Shown here one piece after another: positions 8,975 to 17,754 of a stretch of 64,000 nt of DNA. The stretch spans positions 62,001 to 126,000 of the forward strand of contig NZ_VKDD01000005.1 of assembly GCF_007097525.1 (NCBI RefSeq), written 5' to 3'. The notes under the pieces were generated by a model. It did no database searches, was not told the DNA's origin, and saw nothing but the letters and a program-made list of their open reading frames with translations. The DNA comes from Thalassomonas sp. M1454. GTDB lineage: Bacteria > Pseudomonadota > Gammaproteobacteria > Enterobacterales > Alteromonadaceae. A program made the position numbers and the translations under genes. Positions within the stretch are counted from its first letter, which is position 1. Every line of letters begins with the position of its first letter.

Positions 8975-9328
8975 ATGAAAAAGAATGATAAAAATTTCGA
9001 AAAAGCGTTAATCAAAAAATTAACCATTATCTGTGAAGAGTTCAAGCTAACATCCGATGGATTTAGTTGGTTAACCCATAGCGTAAACTTTAAAGACATA
9101 GCCAACAGTTTAACTATTTATTGTATTTATGACACTGAAAAACAACGTAAACAAGCTGAAATTAACGGCGAACAAAAAGCTTTAACAGCCGCTATTACGG
9201 CCGTAATAAATGAGTTATCAGTCGTCATTAAACCAAGCAGAAAAGTTGTACGCTTTGACAGTGAACAAGCATGTGAAATAAGCCACAAAGGAAATTGGCA
9301 AGCAAGATTGCAACAAACATTTCATTAG
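8975..9328 (+). CDS. Small conserved protein, paralog of the gene at 49438
   Basis: The 117-residue soluble protein has no recognised domain. The central segment FSWLTHSVNFKDIANSLTIYCIYDTEKQRKQAE aligns by eye with YSHLSHSVQFDLFPSSLLVLCHFSNEQQFQAA in the protein encoded at 49438-49743. The shared pattern is WLTHSVxF / LSHSVxF, a hydrophobic strand, then an E-Q rich helix. Both proteins belong to one small family seen in alteromonads. The function is unknown. It is divergent from the phosphotransferase gene. Confidence 0.6.
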   Translation: MKKNDKNFEKALIKKLTIICEEFKLTSDGFSWLTHSVNFKDIANSLTIYCIYDTEKQRKQAEINGEQKALTAAITAVINELSVVIKPSRKVVRFDSEQACEISHKGNWQARLQQTFH

Positions 9329-9399
9329 CTAGCTTTATATTTAGATTGAGATATTTAGATTAAGAAATTTAGCTATTTAAGTAGGTTAAAGTGTATTAA

Positions 9400-10785
9400 C
9401 TAAGACTCATCTTCAAAATTTTGGCTCGTCTTCATCATTTCAATATTAACAATCTTTGAGCGATTAATCGTGATCTTAGCTCGCTGTAATATTTTTTGAT
9501 TTTTACGGTTCGATTGCATAATCACTAAATTTATTTGATAGCGTCGCTCAACCCCTTGGTTCGATATTTTACTATTATCTAGTGAATATAATCGTCCTTC
9601 GCCTTTTTTTAAAAAGCGATTAAATGGGCTTAAATTAAAGACGATTTGATTTTGAATTTCTTCAAACCCTGGCATAAAATCTTTAGCTATTACTCTGGAG
9701 TCACAGCGAAAATGCAGCAACTGCGCCGATTGCCGATTTTGCTGGCGACGTTTCATTAATAAAGCATCAACTTCTTTAGGTAAGTCTTTTTTCTTAATGT
9801 ATTCAAGCCATATGGTTTGCGAGCAAATTTTATTCTTAGTTAAGCTATTACTAAATAAGTGCTGCCACTTAGGCCGGCCATGTTGGATCTTACGCCAAAG
9901 GTAGCTGGTTAAATCGTCTTTAAAAATTTCACGAATGCCATAAATCACACCTAATGATGCAATTAATACTAAGGTAACTTCGTTATAAGCGGTGCGAGCA
10001 TTTAACACAATAGCCATAACAAACGCCATGATAACCGCGGTTACACTCCCCCTTACCAAACGCTTTAAATTAGCATTTAAGTTAAAGGTTTGACGTTTAA
10101 ATACCACGCCAATCTCGCTTAATCTCTGCAATAGGCGCATTTTATTGGTAATGCGATTTGGATCGTCTAAAGTGATTTTTGAGTTATATTGATTCTCATC
10201 TCGATAAGCTGATTCTTGCTTACATAACTCAAGTAATAACTCTCTTTCTTCACTATGCTCACTACTTTTAGGGCCATTAGCTACTAGTTTTAAAAATAAT
10301 TGCTCGGTTTTCCAGCTTAAAAAGTTATCTACGTTTTCAAAATACGAACTTAGCTTTTGATCGGGAGGCGTATAACGACGCAGCTTTTTTAATAAAGCTT
10401 GGGTTTGCTCGAGTAGCTCTGATGCATTTTGGTAAAATTCATCCGCTGACTCTATCTTAACCGCCTGCTTAACATCCGTTTCTAAGGCTTTGCGGTACTG
10501 ATGTGAGAATAAGTTGAGGTTACTGCGATAATCGCTTTGCTGACCTTTGGTTTGACTAATAAAGCGACTTCGAACGAGTGGTAAATGCACTTGTTCAGAA
10601 TAATAAGCACAGTGGCTACGGATACTTGAATGAAAGTAATTTTCTTCAGAAAGAGTTTTGGCACTTATGCCCATTTCATCAGGAATAGAAAAATATAGGT
10701 CGATGTGTTGAAACTCTTTTGGGCACAATAAATGGCTTACCTTAATTGATAAGTTTTCATCTTGGCTCAATTTAAATTTCTTCAC
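9400..10785 (-). CDS. Conserved membrane-associated protein of unknown function
   Basis: The 461-residue protein starts at GTG, with an AGGA motif about 12 bases upstream; no better Met lies before residue 38. A long soluble N-terminal part (~1-243) precedes two closely spaced hydrophobic segments (~246-262 and ~269-286), and a ~170-residue C-terminal part follows. With two membrane passes, both large parts should face the same side, probably the cytoplasm. No catalytic motif was recognised. It stands alone, with a full MITE-like element upstream. I do not recognise the family. Confidence 0.65.
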   Translation of the reverse strand: MKKFKLSQDENLSIKVSHLLCPKEFQHIDLYFSIPDEMGISAKTLSEENYFHSSIRSHCAYYSEQVHLPLVRSRFISQTKGQQSDYRSNLNLFSHQYRKALETDVKQAVKIESADEFYQNASELLEQTQALLKKLRRYTPPDQKLSSYFENVDNFLSWKTEQLFLKLVANGPKSSEHSEERELLLELCKQESAYRDENQYNSKITLDDPNRITNKMRLLQRLSEIGVVFKRQTFNLNANLKRLVRGSVTAVIMAFVMAIVLNARTAYNEVTLVLIASLGVIYGIREIFKDDLTSYLWRKIQHGRPKWQHLFSNSLTKNKICSQTIWLEYIKKKDLPKEVDALLMKRRQQNRQSAQLLHFRCDSRVIAKDFMPGFEEIQNQIVFNLSPFNRFLKKGEGRLYSLDNSKISNQGVERRYQINLVIMQSNRKNQKILQRAKITINRSKIVNIEMMKTSQNFEDES

Positions 10786-10887
10786 CGCTAAAAAAGATCC
10801 TTTTTAATATTTATCAGTAGCTTATAGCTCTATAGTAAGTATCTATTAGATGCACTGGTAAGTCTAATAAGATTTTGCTCTGAGCTA

Positions 10888-11047
10888 TACCAAGTCCATT
10901 AATTAACCGTTCATTTTTAATGGTTAAAATGAATAACTACTGCGTTATAAAATTTATAAGTAGAATAACTACTTACTAAATTTTATGCCTTGTATTTATC
11001 CCTTTTTCCTCATGAAAAAGTAGATCACTTAATTAATGGAATTGGTA
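10888..11047. mobile_element. MITE-like element, copy 2 (160 bp)
   Basis: This full-length copy has terminal repeats TACCAAGTCCATTAATTAA and, read inward from the other end, TACCAATTCCATTAATTAA: 17 of 19 positions agree. The interior is nearly identical to copy 1. It fills most of the gap between the membrane protein start (10785) and the efpL terminator. No flanking duplication longer than the bases of the ends is evident. Confidence 0.85.
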
Positions 11048-11065
11048 TTAGTTATTTTTGCACAA

Positions 11066-11097
11066 AAAAAGGTTAAGAGCCTGCTCTTAACCTTTTT
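11066..11097. terminator. Terminator after efpL
   Basis: A 14-15-bp perfect stem (AAAAAGGTTAAGAGC / GCTCTTAACCTTTTT) is flanked by an A-run on one side and a T-run on the other, so it can act in both directions. It ends efpL on the minus strand. Confidence 0.85.
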
Positions 11098-11137
11098 ATT
11101 TAAACTGTAGTATCTAAAGACTTAAGCTTAATAAAGA

Positions 11138-11704
11138 CTACGCACGTGAGATGAACTTTTGCTCTTCCGTGTTAATCTTAATTTTGTCACCTTCCGCAAT
11201 ATGCTCAGGTACTTGTACGGTTAAACCCGTAGTTAAAATCGCAGGCTTAGTACGAGCGCTCGCTGATGCACCTTTCATAGAAGGAGCCGTTTCAACAATC
11301 ACTAAATCTACCGTTGCAGGTAAATTTACGCCAACAGGTACACCATCCACAGAAATAACAATTAACCCTTCAGTTTCTTCGTTAATAAATGGTATTTCGT
11401 CAGCAATGCTTTCTTTGTTTAAATGAAATGGCGTGTAATCTTCATTATCCATGAATACATATTCGTCACCATCAACGTATGAAAACATTACTTGATTGCG
11501 AGTAAGATCGGCAAAGTTAAGCATATCTTCTGCTTTAAATGTTTCATCCGCTTTTGCATTTGTTACTACATCGTATAAGCGCATACGGTATAAACTACCA
11601 CCAGCGCGGCCTTGTGGAACTGAACGGGTAATGTCGCGAACAATATACACTTTACCGTTGTGTTCTATTGCAGCATTTTTCTTTATATCACTTGCTTTTG
11701 GCAT
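11138..11704 (-). CDS. efpL: Elongation factor P-like protein EfpL (YeiP)
   Basis: The 188-residue, three-domain EF-P paralog matches YeiP along its length ([50 protein letters not shown]). The domain I tip loop reads [10 protein letters not shown] with Arg33 at the tip, where EF-P would have its modified Lys or Arg, as in EfpL of other gammaproteobacteria. It binds stalled ribosomes and relieves pausing. It is monocistronic between its own terminator and the M14-like peptidase gene. Confidence 0.92.
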   Translation of the reverse strand: MPKASDIKKNAAIEHNGKVYIVRDITRSVPQGRAGGSLYRMRLYDVVTNAKADETFKAEDMLNFADLTRNQVMFSYVDGDEYVFMDNEDYTPFHLNKESIADEIPFINEETEGLIVISVDGVPVGVNLPATVDLVIVETAPSMKGASASARTKPAILTTGLTVQVPEHIAEGDKIKINTEEQKFISRA

Positions 11705-11782
11705 GAATAATTTCCTACTTAAAATCGTGCTATGAGTTTACACCATTTGTTTTTTAAAAAAAGCATCTATTAATGATTAATA

Positions 11783-12715
11783 TTACAGAGCTAAAAGATA
11801 ATCTAAACCACCCGTAATTGCAGCAACTTGCGCAACAATACAGTTTTCATCATCAACTAATGGGCTATCAGGATAAACTTCTGTGGTGGTATTGTATTTT
11901 GCATCACTAAAACCAGTACAAAGCCCAAGCTCTTTGGTTGGGTAATTAATTACACCTGTTTGTGATAATTCAACACCAATTAATTTACCATCAGCATCGG
12001 CTGGGGCTATATGGGTGATTTGCGCAACACTATTATTGATTGCCGTTTGAAAATCATCACATGGATTAAGAGTATCGCCAACCAAATAGAAGCCATCTGG
12101 AATGTTCCAGTTTTTTTGCACAATGGCATCACGGGCAGCAAGCGCTGGCCTAAACTCACTATTATCTGTATCTGTGGTTTCATGTAAATCAATATGAGCA
12201 AGTAACTCAACGTTTAAACTGGCCACAAATGCCATAACTTGTGCCGACTCAGGTGCAGGCGAGTCTTGATAAAACGATCTATTTGGATCAACCGCCTTTG
12301 GGTTCCAGCGATTAATAGTTTCATAGCCCCAAGGACTAATACATGGCGTAACCACAATATTAAACTGCTCAGAGTAACGTTCAGCTTGTGTTTCAACAAA
12401 ACGAATTGCCCCTTGTACACCACTGGTTTCATAACCGTGTACGCCACCTGTTACCAAAATAGTTGGCTTAGCGCTGTCCCAGTTTTTAGTTTTTATCGCA
12501 AATAAAGGGTAGCTATTGGCGGCTGTAGCCAGTGTTTCATAGTTAAGCTCGCCGTATTGCACAACATCGAACCTGGTTTTTAATGCTGCAATCTTACTTA
12601 GCACTTGCTCTTGATAAGAACGCTTAATGCTTTGATGTGCTAACCACTGCGCTTTATCAGCTTCATTCCACTTCTCATTTACACGGCCTATGCCGTATGA
12701 ATTAATTTCTGTCAT
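11783..12715 (-). CDS. M14-like metallocarboxypeptidase / succinylglutamate desuccinylase-fold protein
   Basis: The 310-residue protein has a zinc-binding HxxE motif (TGGVHGYETSG, His93/Glu96) and a later HIDLHETTDTD segment that provides the third ligand, as in M14 carboxypeptidases and AstE/AspA relatives. The substrate-side motif NRWNPKAVDPNRSF is also typical of M14 proteins. No signal peptide is visible, so it acts in the cytoplasm. It may cleave a C-terminal or amide-linked acidic residue; the substrate is unknown. The ABC exporter gene lies upstream in the same direction, 65 bases away. Confidence 0.75.
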   Translation of the reverse strand: MTEINSYGIGRVNEKWNEADKAQWLAHQSIKRSYQEQVLSKIAALKTRFDVVQYGELNYETLATAANSYPLFAIKTKNWDSAKPTILVTGGVHGYETSGVQGAIRFVETQAERYSEQFNIVVTPCISPWGYETINRWNPKAVDPNRSFYQDSPAPESAQVMAFVASLNVELLAHIDLHETTDTDNSEFRPALAARDAIVQKNWNIPDGFYLVGDTLNPCDDFQTAINNSVAQITHIAPADADGKLIGVELSQTGVINYPTKELGLCTGFSDAKYNTTTEVYPDSPLVDDENCIVAQVAAITGGLDYLLAL

Positions 12716-12780
12716 TTTATCTTCGCTTTATAATGCTAAGTTTTTTTTATTAATGGGTATTGAGTTTACTTTTATCAAGT

Positions 12781-14622
12781 CTAATCAACACCTAAGAAAC
12801 CACCGGTTTGATGAGTCCACAGATGAGCGTATATGCCACCGGCGTTAATCAGCTCGCTGTGACTACCCTGCTCTACAATTTTACCTTCATCAAGTACGAT
12901 TAACCTATCCATAGCAGCAATTGTTGATAAACGGTGCGCTATAGCAATTACTGTTTTACCTTGCATTAAGGTATATAAACTTTCTTGAATTGCTGCTTCC
13001 ACTTCAGAGTCGAGCGCTGAAGTTGCTTCATCAAGCAATAAAATAGGAGCATTTTTAAGTAACACTCTCGCAATGGCAATACGTTGTCGCTGCCCGCCAG
13101 AGAGTTTTACCCCACGCTCACCAACTTGTGCATCTAAGCCTTTGTTGCCATGCGGGTCGGTTAAGGTTTCAATAAAACTTGAGGCTTCGGCATCATTTAT
13201 CGCTTGCATTAACTGCTCTTCACTCGCATCTGGATTACCGTATAAAATGTTTTCTCGAATTGAGCGATGCAATAAAGAAGTATCTTGCGTTACCATACCT
13301 ATGTGTTCACGCAAGGAATCTTGTTGAACCTTGCTAATGTCTTGCTCATCAATCTTTATCGCGCCCTGCTCTACATCATAAAATCGCATCAGTAAATTAA
13401 CTAAGGTGGATTTACCTGCGCCAGAGCGCCCAACTAAACCAACCTTTTCACCCGCTTTAATGTTTAAATTAAGTTTGTCGATAACCCCAGTGTTTTCGCC
13501 GTAATGAAAACTCACGTTATTAAAGTCAATGCTACCTTTTGCAACATTTAATTTAGGTGCATTTTTATCATCAGTAATTTCAATAGGTTTTGATAACGTA
13601 TTCATGCCATCAGCAACGGTGCCAATATTTTCAAATAATGAGCTTATTTCCCACATTACCCACTGCGACATGCTACTTAGGCGTAGTACCAGGGTGATTG
13701 CTATAGCAATTGCACCTACGGTAATTGCTGAGTCAGTCCACAGCCAAATAGAAATCGCACTTATGGTAAAGATCAACACATAGTTAATAAACTGCACACT
13801 CACATTAATGCCAGTAACTAAACGCATTTGCTTATAAACAGTTTGTAAAAACGAGTCCATACTGTCTTTTGCATATTCAGCTTCTTTATCGGTATGAGCA
13901 AATAGCTTTACTGTGGCTATATTGGTATAGCTATCGACAATGCGCCCTGTCATTGTTGAACGAGCATCTGCTTGCTCTGTTGATACACGTTTCAATTTAG
14001 GTATAAAGGTAAGCTGTAATACCACATAAACAACTAACCAAGCTAGCATCGGCAAAAGCAGACGATAATCGGCATTGGCCATCATTACTATCATAGAAGT
14101 GAAATAGACAAAGATATAAACCAATACATCAAGTAATTTGGTTACGGTTTCACGCACAGCTAATGATGTTTGCATCACTTTAGTAGCGATACGTCCGGCA
14201 AAGTCATTTTGGTAAAAAGAAACACTTTGTTTAAGTAAGTAGCGGTGAGCAAGCCAGCGAATAGACATAGGGTAATTACCCAATAGCCCTTGATAAATGA
14301 CTAAGGCATGGAACAAAACTAATGCAGGAATAACCACTAGTACCATCAGCGTCATTTTCAATAAATGCTCACCTTGCTCATCAAAAAAAGTATCTGGTTC
14401 ACTATTTACCAAAAGGTCAACTAAATCCCCCATAAAGCCAAATAAAGACACTTCTAAAATAGCTAAACATGCCGTAGTTAACGACATTAATATTAAAGGG
14501 ATCTCAAAACCGCGAGTATAGTGACGACAAAAAGCAAAAATACCTTTAGGCGCAGGCTTTTGTTCTTTTTCGCTAGCTTGCTTTGGAAAAGGAGTAACCC
14601 AAGATTCAAAACGTTTAAACAT
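12781..14622 (-). CDS. ABC exporter half-transporter (permease fused to ATPase)
   Basis: The 613-residue protein has about six membrane helices in residues ~30-330 followed by a nucleotide-binding domain. The ATPase part carries Walker A (GRSGAGKST), the signature LSGGQRQRIAIARVLL, Walker B (PILLLDEATSALD) and the switch His (IAIAHRLS). Type I exporters of this kind work as dimers and expel drugs, lipids or peptides. It lacks the lpxK neighbour expected for msbA, so the substrate is open. An 8-bp inverted repeat lies upstream at 14657-14680. Confidence 0.88.
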   Translation of the reverse strand: MFKRFESWVTPFPKQASEKEQKPAPKGIFAFCRHYTRGFEIPLILMSLTTACLAILEVSLFGFMGDLVDLLVNSEPDTFFDEQGEHLLKMTLMVLVVIPALVLFHALVIYQGLLGNYPMSIRWLAHRYLLKQSVSFYQNDFAGRIATKVMQTSLAVRETVTKLLDVLVYIFVYFTSMIVMMANADYRLLLPMLAWLVVYVVLQLTFIPKLKRVSTEQADARSTMTGRIVDSYTNIATVKLFAHTDKEAEYAKDSMDSFLQTVYKQMRLVTGINVSVQFINYVLIFTISAISIWLWTDSAITVGAIAIAITLVLRLSSMSQWVMWEISSLFENIGTVADGMNTLSKPIEITDDKNAPKLNVAKGSIDFNNVSFHYGENTGVIDKLNLNIKAGEKVGLVGRSGAGKSTLVNLLMRFYDVEQGAIKIDEQDISKVQQDSLREHIGMVTQDTSLLHRSIRENILYGNPDASEEQLMQAINDAEASSFIETLTDPHGNKGLDAQVGERGVKLSGGQRQRIAIARVLLKNAPILLLDEATSALDSEVEAAIQESLYTLMQGKTVIAIAHRLSTIAAMDRLIVLDEGKIVEQGSHSELINAGGIYAHLWTHQTGGFLGVD

Positions 14623-14782
14623 GAAAGTCTCAATAAAGTTTAATCAATGTGATAACACCAATTATTTTGCTTTAATTGGTATAAGAATGCTTTAACAATT
14701 AGTTTTGTTCATTTAAAGTGTAAATCATTTAGCACAAACATGTATAAGAATTAACGTAACAAAATAATTTAAGGGATTTAAA

Positions 14783-15172
14783 ATGACGATTGCCTATTGG
14801 TGTGTATTAGCTAGCTGTTTATTACCTCTACTAGCCGTTGGTTATGCAAAGTTTTTATCGAGTGATTCAGACCCGAAAAACTATGACAATAATAACCCTC
14901 GAGACTACTTAGCAAAATTAAAAGGTGATGGACAAAGAGCCTTGTGGGCGGAAAAAAATACTTTAGAAGCTATGCCGCTATTTTTTGCAGCGGTAATTAT
15001 TGCTCATAACACTGGGGCTGACCAAGCAACATTAGATGCGTTAGCTATCAGCTTTATTGGGTTTCGCCTGCTCTATATTTACTTGTATATTAGCGACAAA
15101 GCGACACTACGCTCACTTTCTTGGTTTGCTGGATTAGCCTGCTGTGTTGCTATGTTTATCATTTCAGCGTAG
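14783..15172 (+). CDS. MAPEG-family membrane protein
   Basis: The 129-residue protein has three to four membrane helices, with the family pattern RALWAEKNTLEAMPLFFAAVIIAH and FRLLYIYLYI. MAPEG proteins include glutathione-dependent enzymes, but many bacterial members are uncharacterised. It is divergent from the ABC exporter gene and followed by a hairpin terminator. Confidence 0.85.
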   Translation: MTIAYWCVLASCLLPLLAVGYAKFLSSDSDPKNYDNNNPRDYLAKLKGDGQRALWAEKNTLEAMPLFFAAVIIAHNTGADQATLDALAISFIGFRLLYIYLYISDKATLRSLSWFAGLACCVAMFIISA

Positions 15173-15230
15173 TAACAATTCAATAATTTAAATCATCTGC
15201 AAGCTAGGTAATGTCGTGATTTTTTGAAAG

Positions 15231-15261
15231 AGCTTTATTGAAGTTGGTAAAGCTTTTTTTC
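15231..15261 (+). terminator. Terminator after the MAPEG gene
   Basis: AGCTTTA pairs with TAAAGCT across a 10-base loop and is followed by a run of seven T. Confidence 0.65.
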
Positions 15262-15289
15262 TTGTTTTGTCAATTACAGAGGGATTTAA

Positions 15290-15712
15290 TTATGAAGTTA
15301 ACCATGGGTTATATATATCTAAATTCATGTGTTTAAAGTCCTTAACATTACGTGTGATTAGAGTCATTCCATGAACTTTAGCTGTAGCACCGATCATTGC
15401 ATCACGCTCGGACTTAGGGTTCGGTACATGAAGCTTTGCACACTGTATTGCAACACTGGTATCTATAGGTAATATCCTATCTGAAAATGCTTTTAACACA
15501 TGGCTATTAAGCCAAGTTCTTAAAATAGCGGCTTGAGCTGGATCCTTTCTTTCTTTTTGCAAAATGCCCATTTCAATTTCTAATATAGAAATTGCAGATA
15601 TAAACATCGAACCTACTGATTGTTGTGTAGCCCACTCAACTACATTTTTTTCTGCTTTGCTCGTAGATGCTTTTCTAAGTTCGGAAATAACATTAGTATC
15701 AAGTAAAAACAT
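15290..15712 (-). CDS. PIN-domain toxin (VapC/FitB type)
   Basis: The 140-residue PIN domain has the expected acidic residues: Asp5 (FLLDTNVISEL), Glu at ~46 (ILEIEMG), Asp in ERDAMIGATA and Asp in NVKDFKH. These bind Mg2+ for RNA cleavage. The ATG overlaps the antitoxin stop codon by one base (TAATG), the usual translationally coupled antitoxin-toxin order. The target RNA is unknown. The length and motifs are intact, so the toxin is probably active. Confidence 0.9.
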   Translation of the reverse strand: MFLLDTNVISELRKASTSKAEKNVVEWATQQSVGSMFISAISILEIEMGILQKERKDPAQAAILRTWLNSHVLKAFSDRILPIDTSVAIQCAKLHVPNPKSERDAMIGATAKVHGMTLITRNVKDFKHMNLDIYNPWLTS

Positions 15713-15969
15713 TAATCAAGATCCGCGGCTTTCAATGATGATGCATTGAATTTTGGAGCATCAAATTCAATGTCAGCTGAGTTAGGCATAGACAGTAAAT
15801 CAACGATTGTATCTGATGAATTCGTTAGCTCTTGGTATTTTTCAATAGATACTAAGACGTGAGAAACCTTTCCTCGTTCAGTAATTTGAACAGGAGATGA
15901 AAGAGCTGCTCTTTTTACAGCCGTAGGGTCTTGGTTAAATTCCCGACTAGATACTGTTTGAATACTCAT
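15712..15969 (-). CDS. Phd/YefM-type antitoxin
   Basis: The 85-residue protein has an N-terminal Phd/YefM fold (VSSREFNQDPTAVKRAALSSPVQITERGKVSHVLVS), which binds DNA and dimerises. The acidic C-terminal tail (IEFDAPKFNASSLKAADLD) would wrap and block the PIN toxin. The first gene of the pair probably autoregulates through the inverted repeat just upstream. This is a Phd-PIN combination rather than AbrB-type VapB with VapC. Confidence 0.88.
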   Translation of the reverse strand: MSIQTVSSREFNQDPTAVKRAALSSPVQITERGKVSHVLVSIEKYQELTNSSDTIVDLLSMPNSADIEFDAPKFNASSLKAADLD

Positions 15970-15987
15970 AAATACTTCCTTAATAAA

Positions 15988-16009
15988 AATGTAGATACGT
16001 TACTACATT
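15988..16009. promoter_or_regulatory. Candidate autoregulatory operator of the toxin-antitoxin pair
   Basis: The perfect inverted repeat AATGTAG-N8-CTACATT lies 19 bases upstream of the antitoxin ATG and overlaps the predicted -10. That placement suits repression by the antitoxin or the complex. Confidence 0.6.
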
Positions 16010-16035
16010 GTAATAGTATGATAAAAATAGCGCAA
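16007..16035 (-). promoter_or_regulatory. Sigma70 promoter of the toxin-antitoxin pair
   Basis: On the minus strand TTGCGC and TACAAT are separated by exactly 17 bases, matching four of six and five of six consensus positions. The -10 overlaps the right arm of the operator. Confidence 0.6.
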
Positions 16036-16137
16036 ATTTTTTTGATAGTGATGTTTCTTTAAATATACCCACTAATAAATTAAAGTTATTATCAGTATAT
16101 TAAAGCAAGCCTTTATTTGACTTTAATAGTATGAGCC

Positions 16138-16203
16138 TTATGAATGGTCGGGGTTACGATCCAAATCATAGTCACGCATCTGTAAGATTGCAGGCCAATT
16201 ATC
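16138..16203 (-). pseudogene. Short coding-like remnant between rhlE and the toxin-antitoxin pair
   Basis: A 21-codon open stretch with no start codon and a stop in front of it reads WPAILQMRDYDLDRNPDHS before its stop. Its base composition (about 47% G+C over 16141-16200) is higher than the surrounding non-coding DNA. It looks like the C-terminal scrap of a lost gene; I do not recognise which. Confidence 0.3.
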
Positions 16204-16219
16204 TCAAAAAGTGTATTAA

Positions 16220-17401
16220 TTAGCGCTTATTTTTAGGTACGTAATTTAATATTGAAATAGGCACTGTTTTTCTTACCGGGAACTCGGCAAATTCTTTACG
16301 CTCAATAATATGGCCTAAACGGCTTTCTATAGCGCAAAGATTTCTAAAATTATCTTTAGCAACAAACGATATAGCTTCACCTTCGGCTCCTGCACGGCCA
16401 GTACGGCCGATACGGTGAATGTAATCATCCGCTTGATCAGGTAAGTCGTAATTTACTACTCGGCTTAACTCTCCAATATCAATACCACGAGCAGCAATGC
16501 CAGTAGATACTAAAAATTTAATTTTACCCGATTTAAAGTCAGCTAAGATTTGTTCGCGCACGGCCTGAGTTCGACCACTATGAATTGATTCAGCTTGAAT
16601 ACCGCGTTTTTCTAACTGACTAACAAGCTTGGCAGCGCCATGTTTAGTTTCAATAAAAATTAACGCTTGTTGCCAATCTTGCTCAACAATTAAATGACTT
16701 AATAATGCTGATTTTTTATCTTTATCAACGGTAACTAACCACTGCTCTATGTTTGGTTTTGATGCGCTATTCTTACCAATAGATATTTCGACAGGTTTAT
16801 GTATTGTTCGGCGAGCAAGACTTCGTACCTCTTCTGAGATAGTGGCAGAAAATAATAGGTTTTGGCGTTTATGCGGGAGTCGCTCAATGATTTTATTAAT
16901 ATCATCAATAAAGCCCATATCTAACATTCGGTCAGCTTCATCAAGAACAAGCACTTCAAGTTCATCAAAATGCAAGGCTCGCTGATGTGCCATGTCCAAT
17001 AAACGTCCCGGGGTTGCCACTACAATATCGACGCCCCAGATTAAGCGCTGCTTTTGTTCATCGATACTTGTACCGCCATACATAGCCATTGAGCTTAACT
17101 CTAAGTTTTTACCGTACTGAGCAATACTTTCTTCAATTTGCACTGCTAATTCTCGGGTAGGAGTCAAGATAAGGGCGCGAATACGCTTACCGCGTAATTT
17201 TCTATCTTGGTTGAATTTTTCTAAAATTGGCAATACAAAACTAGCAGTTTTACCTGTGCCTGTTTGCGCAGCAGCAACAACATCTTTACCAGATAAAATA
17301 ACGGGGATTGCTTTACTCTGTATGTCGGTTGGCTCGCTATACCCTAGTTCAGTTACAGCATCTAATATTGCAGGTGATAATCCAAGAGTTGAAAATGACA
17401 T
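16220..17401 (-). CDS. rhlE: DEAD-box RNA helicase RhlE-like
   Basis: The 393-residue helicase core has all motifs in order: Q motif (FSTLGLSPAILDAV...PTDIQ), Walker A (AAQTGTGKT), PTRELA, TPGRLLD, DEAD (VLDEADRMLDMGF), SAT, then ARGIDIG and HRIGRTGR. The N terminus and ordering fit the RhlE subgroup. The C-terminal extension is short, so it is a compact member. It probably acts in ribosome assembly or RNA decay in the cold; the exact role is inferred. The upstream gap holds the nrfA control region. Confidence 0.88.
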   Translation of the reverse strand: MSFSTLGLSPAILDAVTELGYSEPTDIQSKAIPVILSGKDVVAAAQTGTGKTASFVLPILEKFNQDRKLRGKRIRALILTPTRELAVQIEESIAQYGKNLELSSMAMYGGTSIDEQKQRLIWGVDIVVATPGRLLDMAHQRALHFDELEVLVLDEADRMLDMGFIDDINKIIERLPHKRQNLLFSATISEEVRSLARRTIHKPVEISIGKNSASKPNIEQWLVTVDKDKKSALLSHLIVEQDWQQALIFIETKHGAAKLVSQLEKRGIQAESIHSGRTQAVREQILADFKSGKIKFLVSTGIAARGIDIGELSRVVNYDLPDQADDYIHRIGRTGRAGAEGEAISFVAKDNFRNLCAIESRLGHIIERKEFAEFPVRKTVPISILNYVPKNKR

Positions 17402-17592
17402 AAAAAGGCCTCTGGCAAACTATTGATGCCATTTAAGATGTTGCGGAAAAACAAAGAGTTGAAGTATAGCAGAAAGCTTAGCTAAGCTGAAAGCTAAGCC
17501 CTTTTCAAATTTGATTAAAGGCTCGATATTGGTAAGCAAATTCTCAAAATAAAATAGGGCGGAAGATGCTAACGAAAGGAATATTTTCTGCT

Positions 17593-17606
17593 TTGACTCA
17601 TATCAA
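17593..17606. promoter_or_regulatory. FNR/Anr-like box upstream of nrfA
   Basis: TTGAC-TCAT-ATCAA matches the FNR consensus TTGAT-N4-ATCAA at nine of ten positions, 149 bases upstream of the nrfA ATG. The rest of 17402-17754 holds no gene; a smaller TTACA-N3-TGTAA repeat lies at 17682-17694. Confidence 0.55.
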
Positions 17607-17754
17607 ACAAGGTTATTAAAACCTTATCTAGTTACAAATAAAAACAATTAAAAAAGTCTTATTATTCTTATAGTTAACTGATTACAAACTGTAACTTGTT
17701 CAATTAGGATTCTGTTATAAACTTAACTCAATATTAAAATAGTACGAGTTTCAT

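Noticed and set aside
12781-14622. Assignment as msbA
   Set aside because: The fold fits, but the lpxK neighbour is missing and the type I exporter family is too broad for a specific name.
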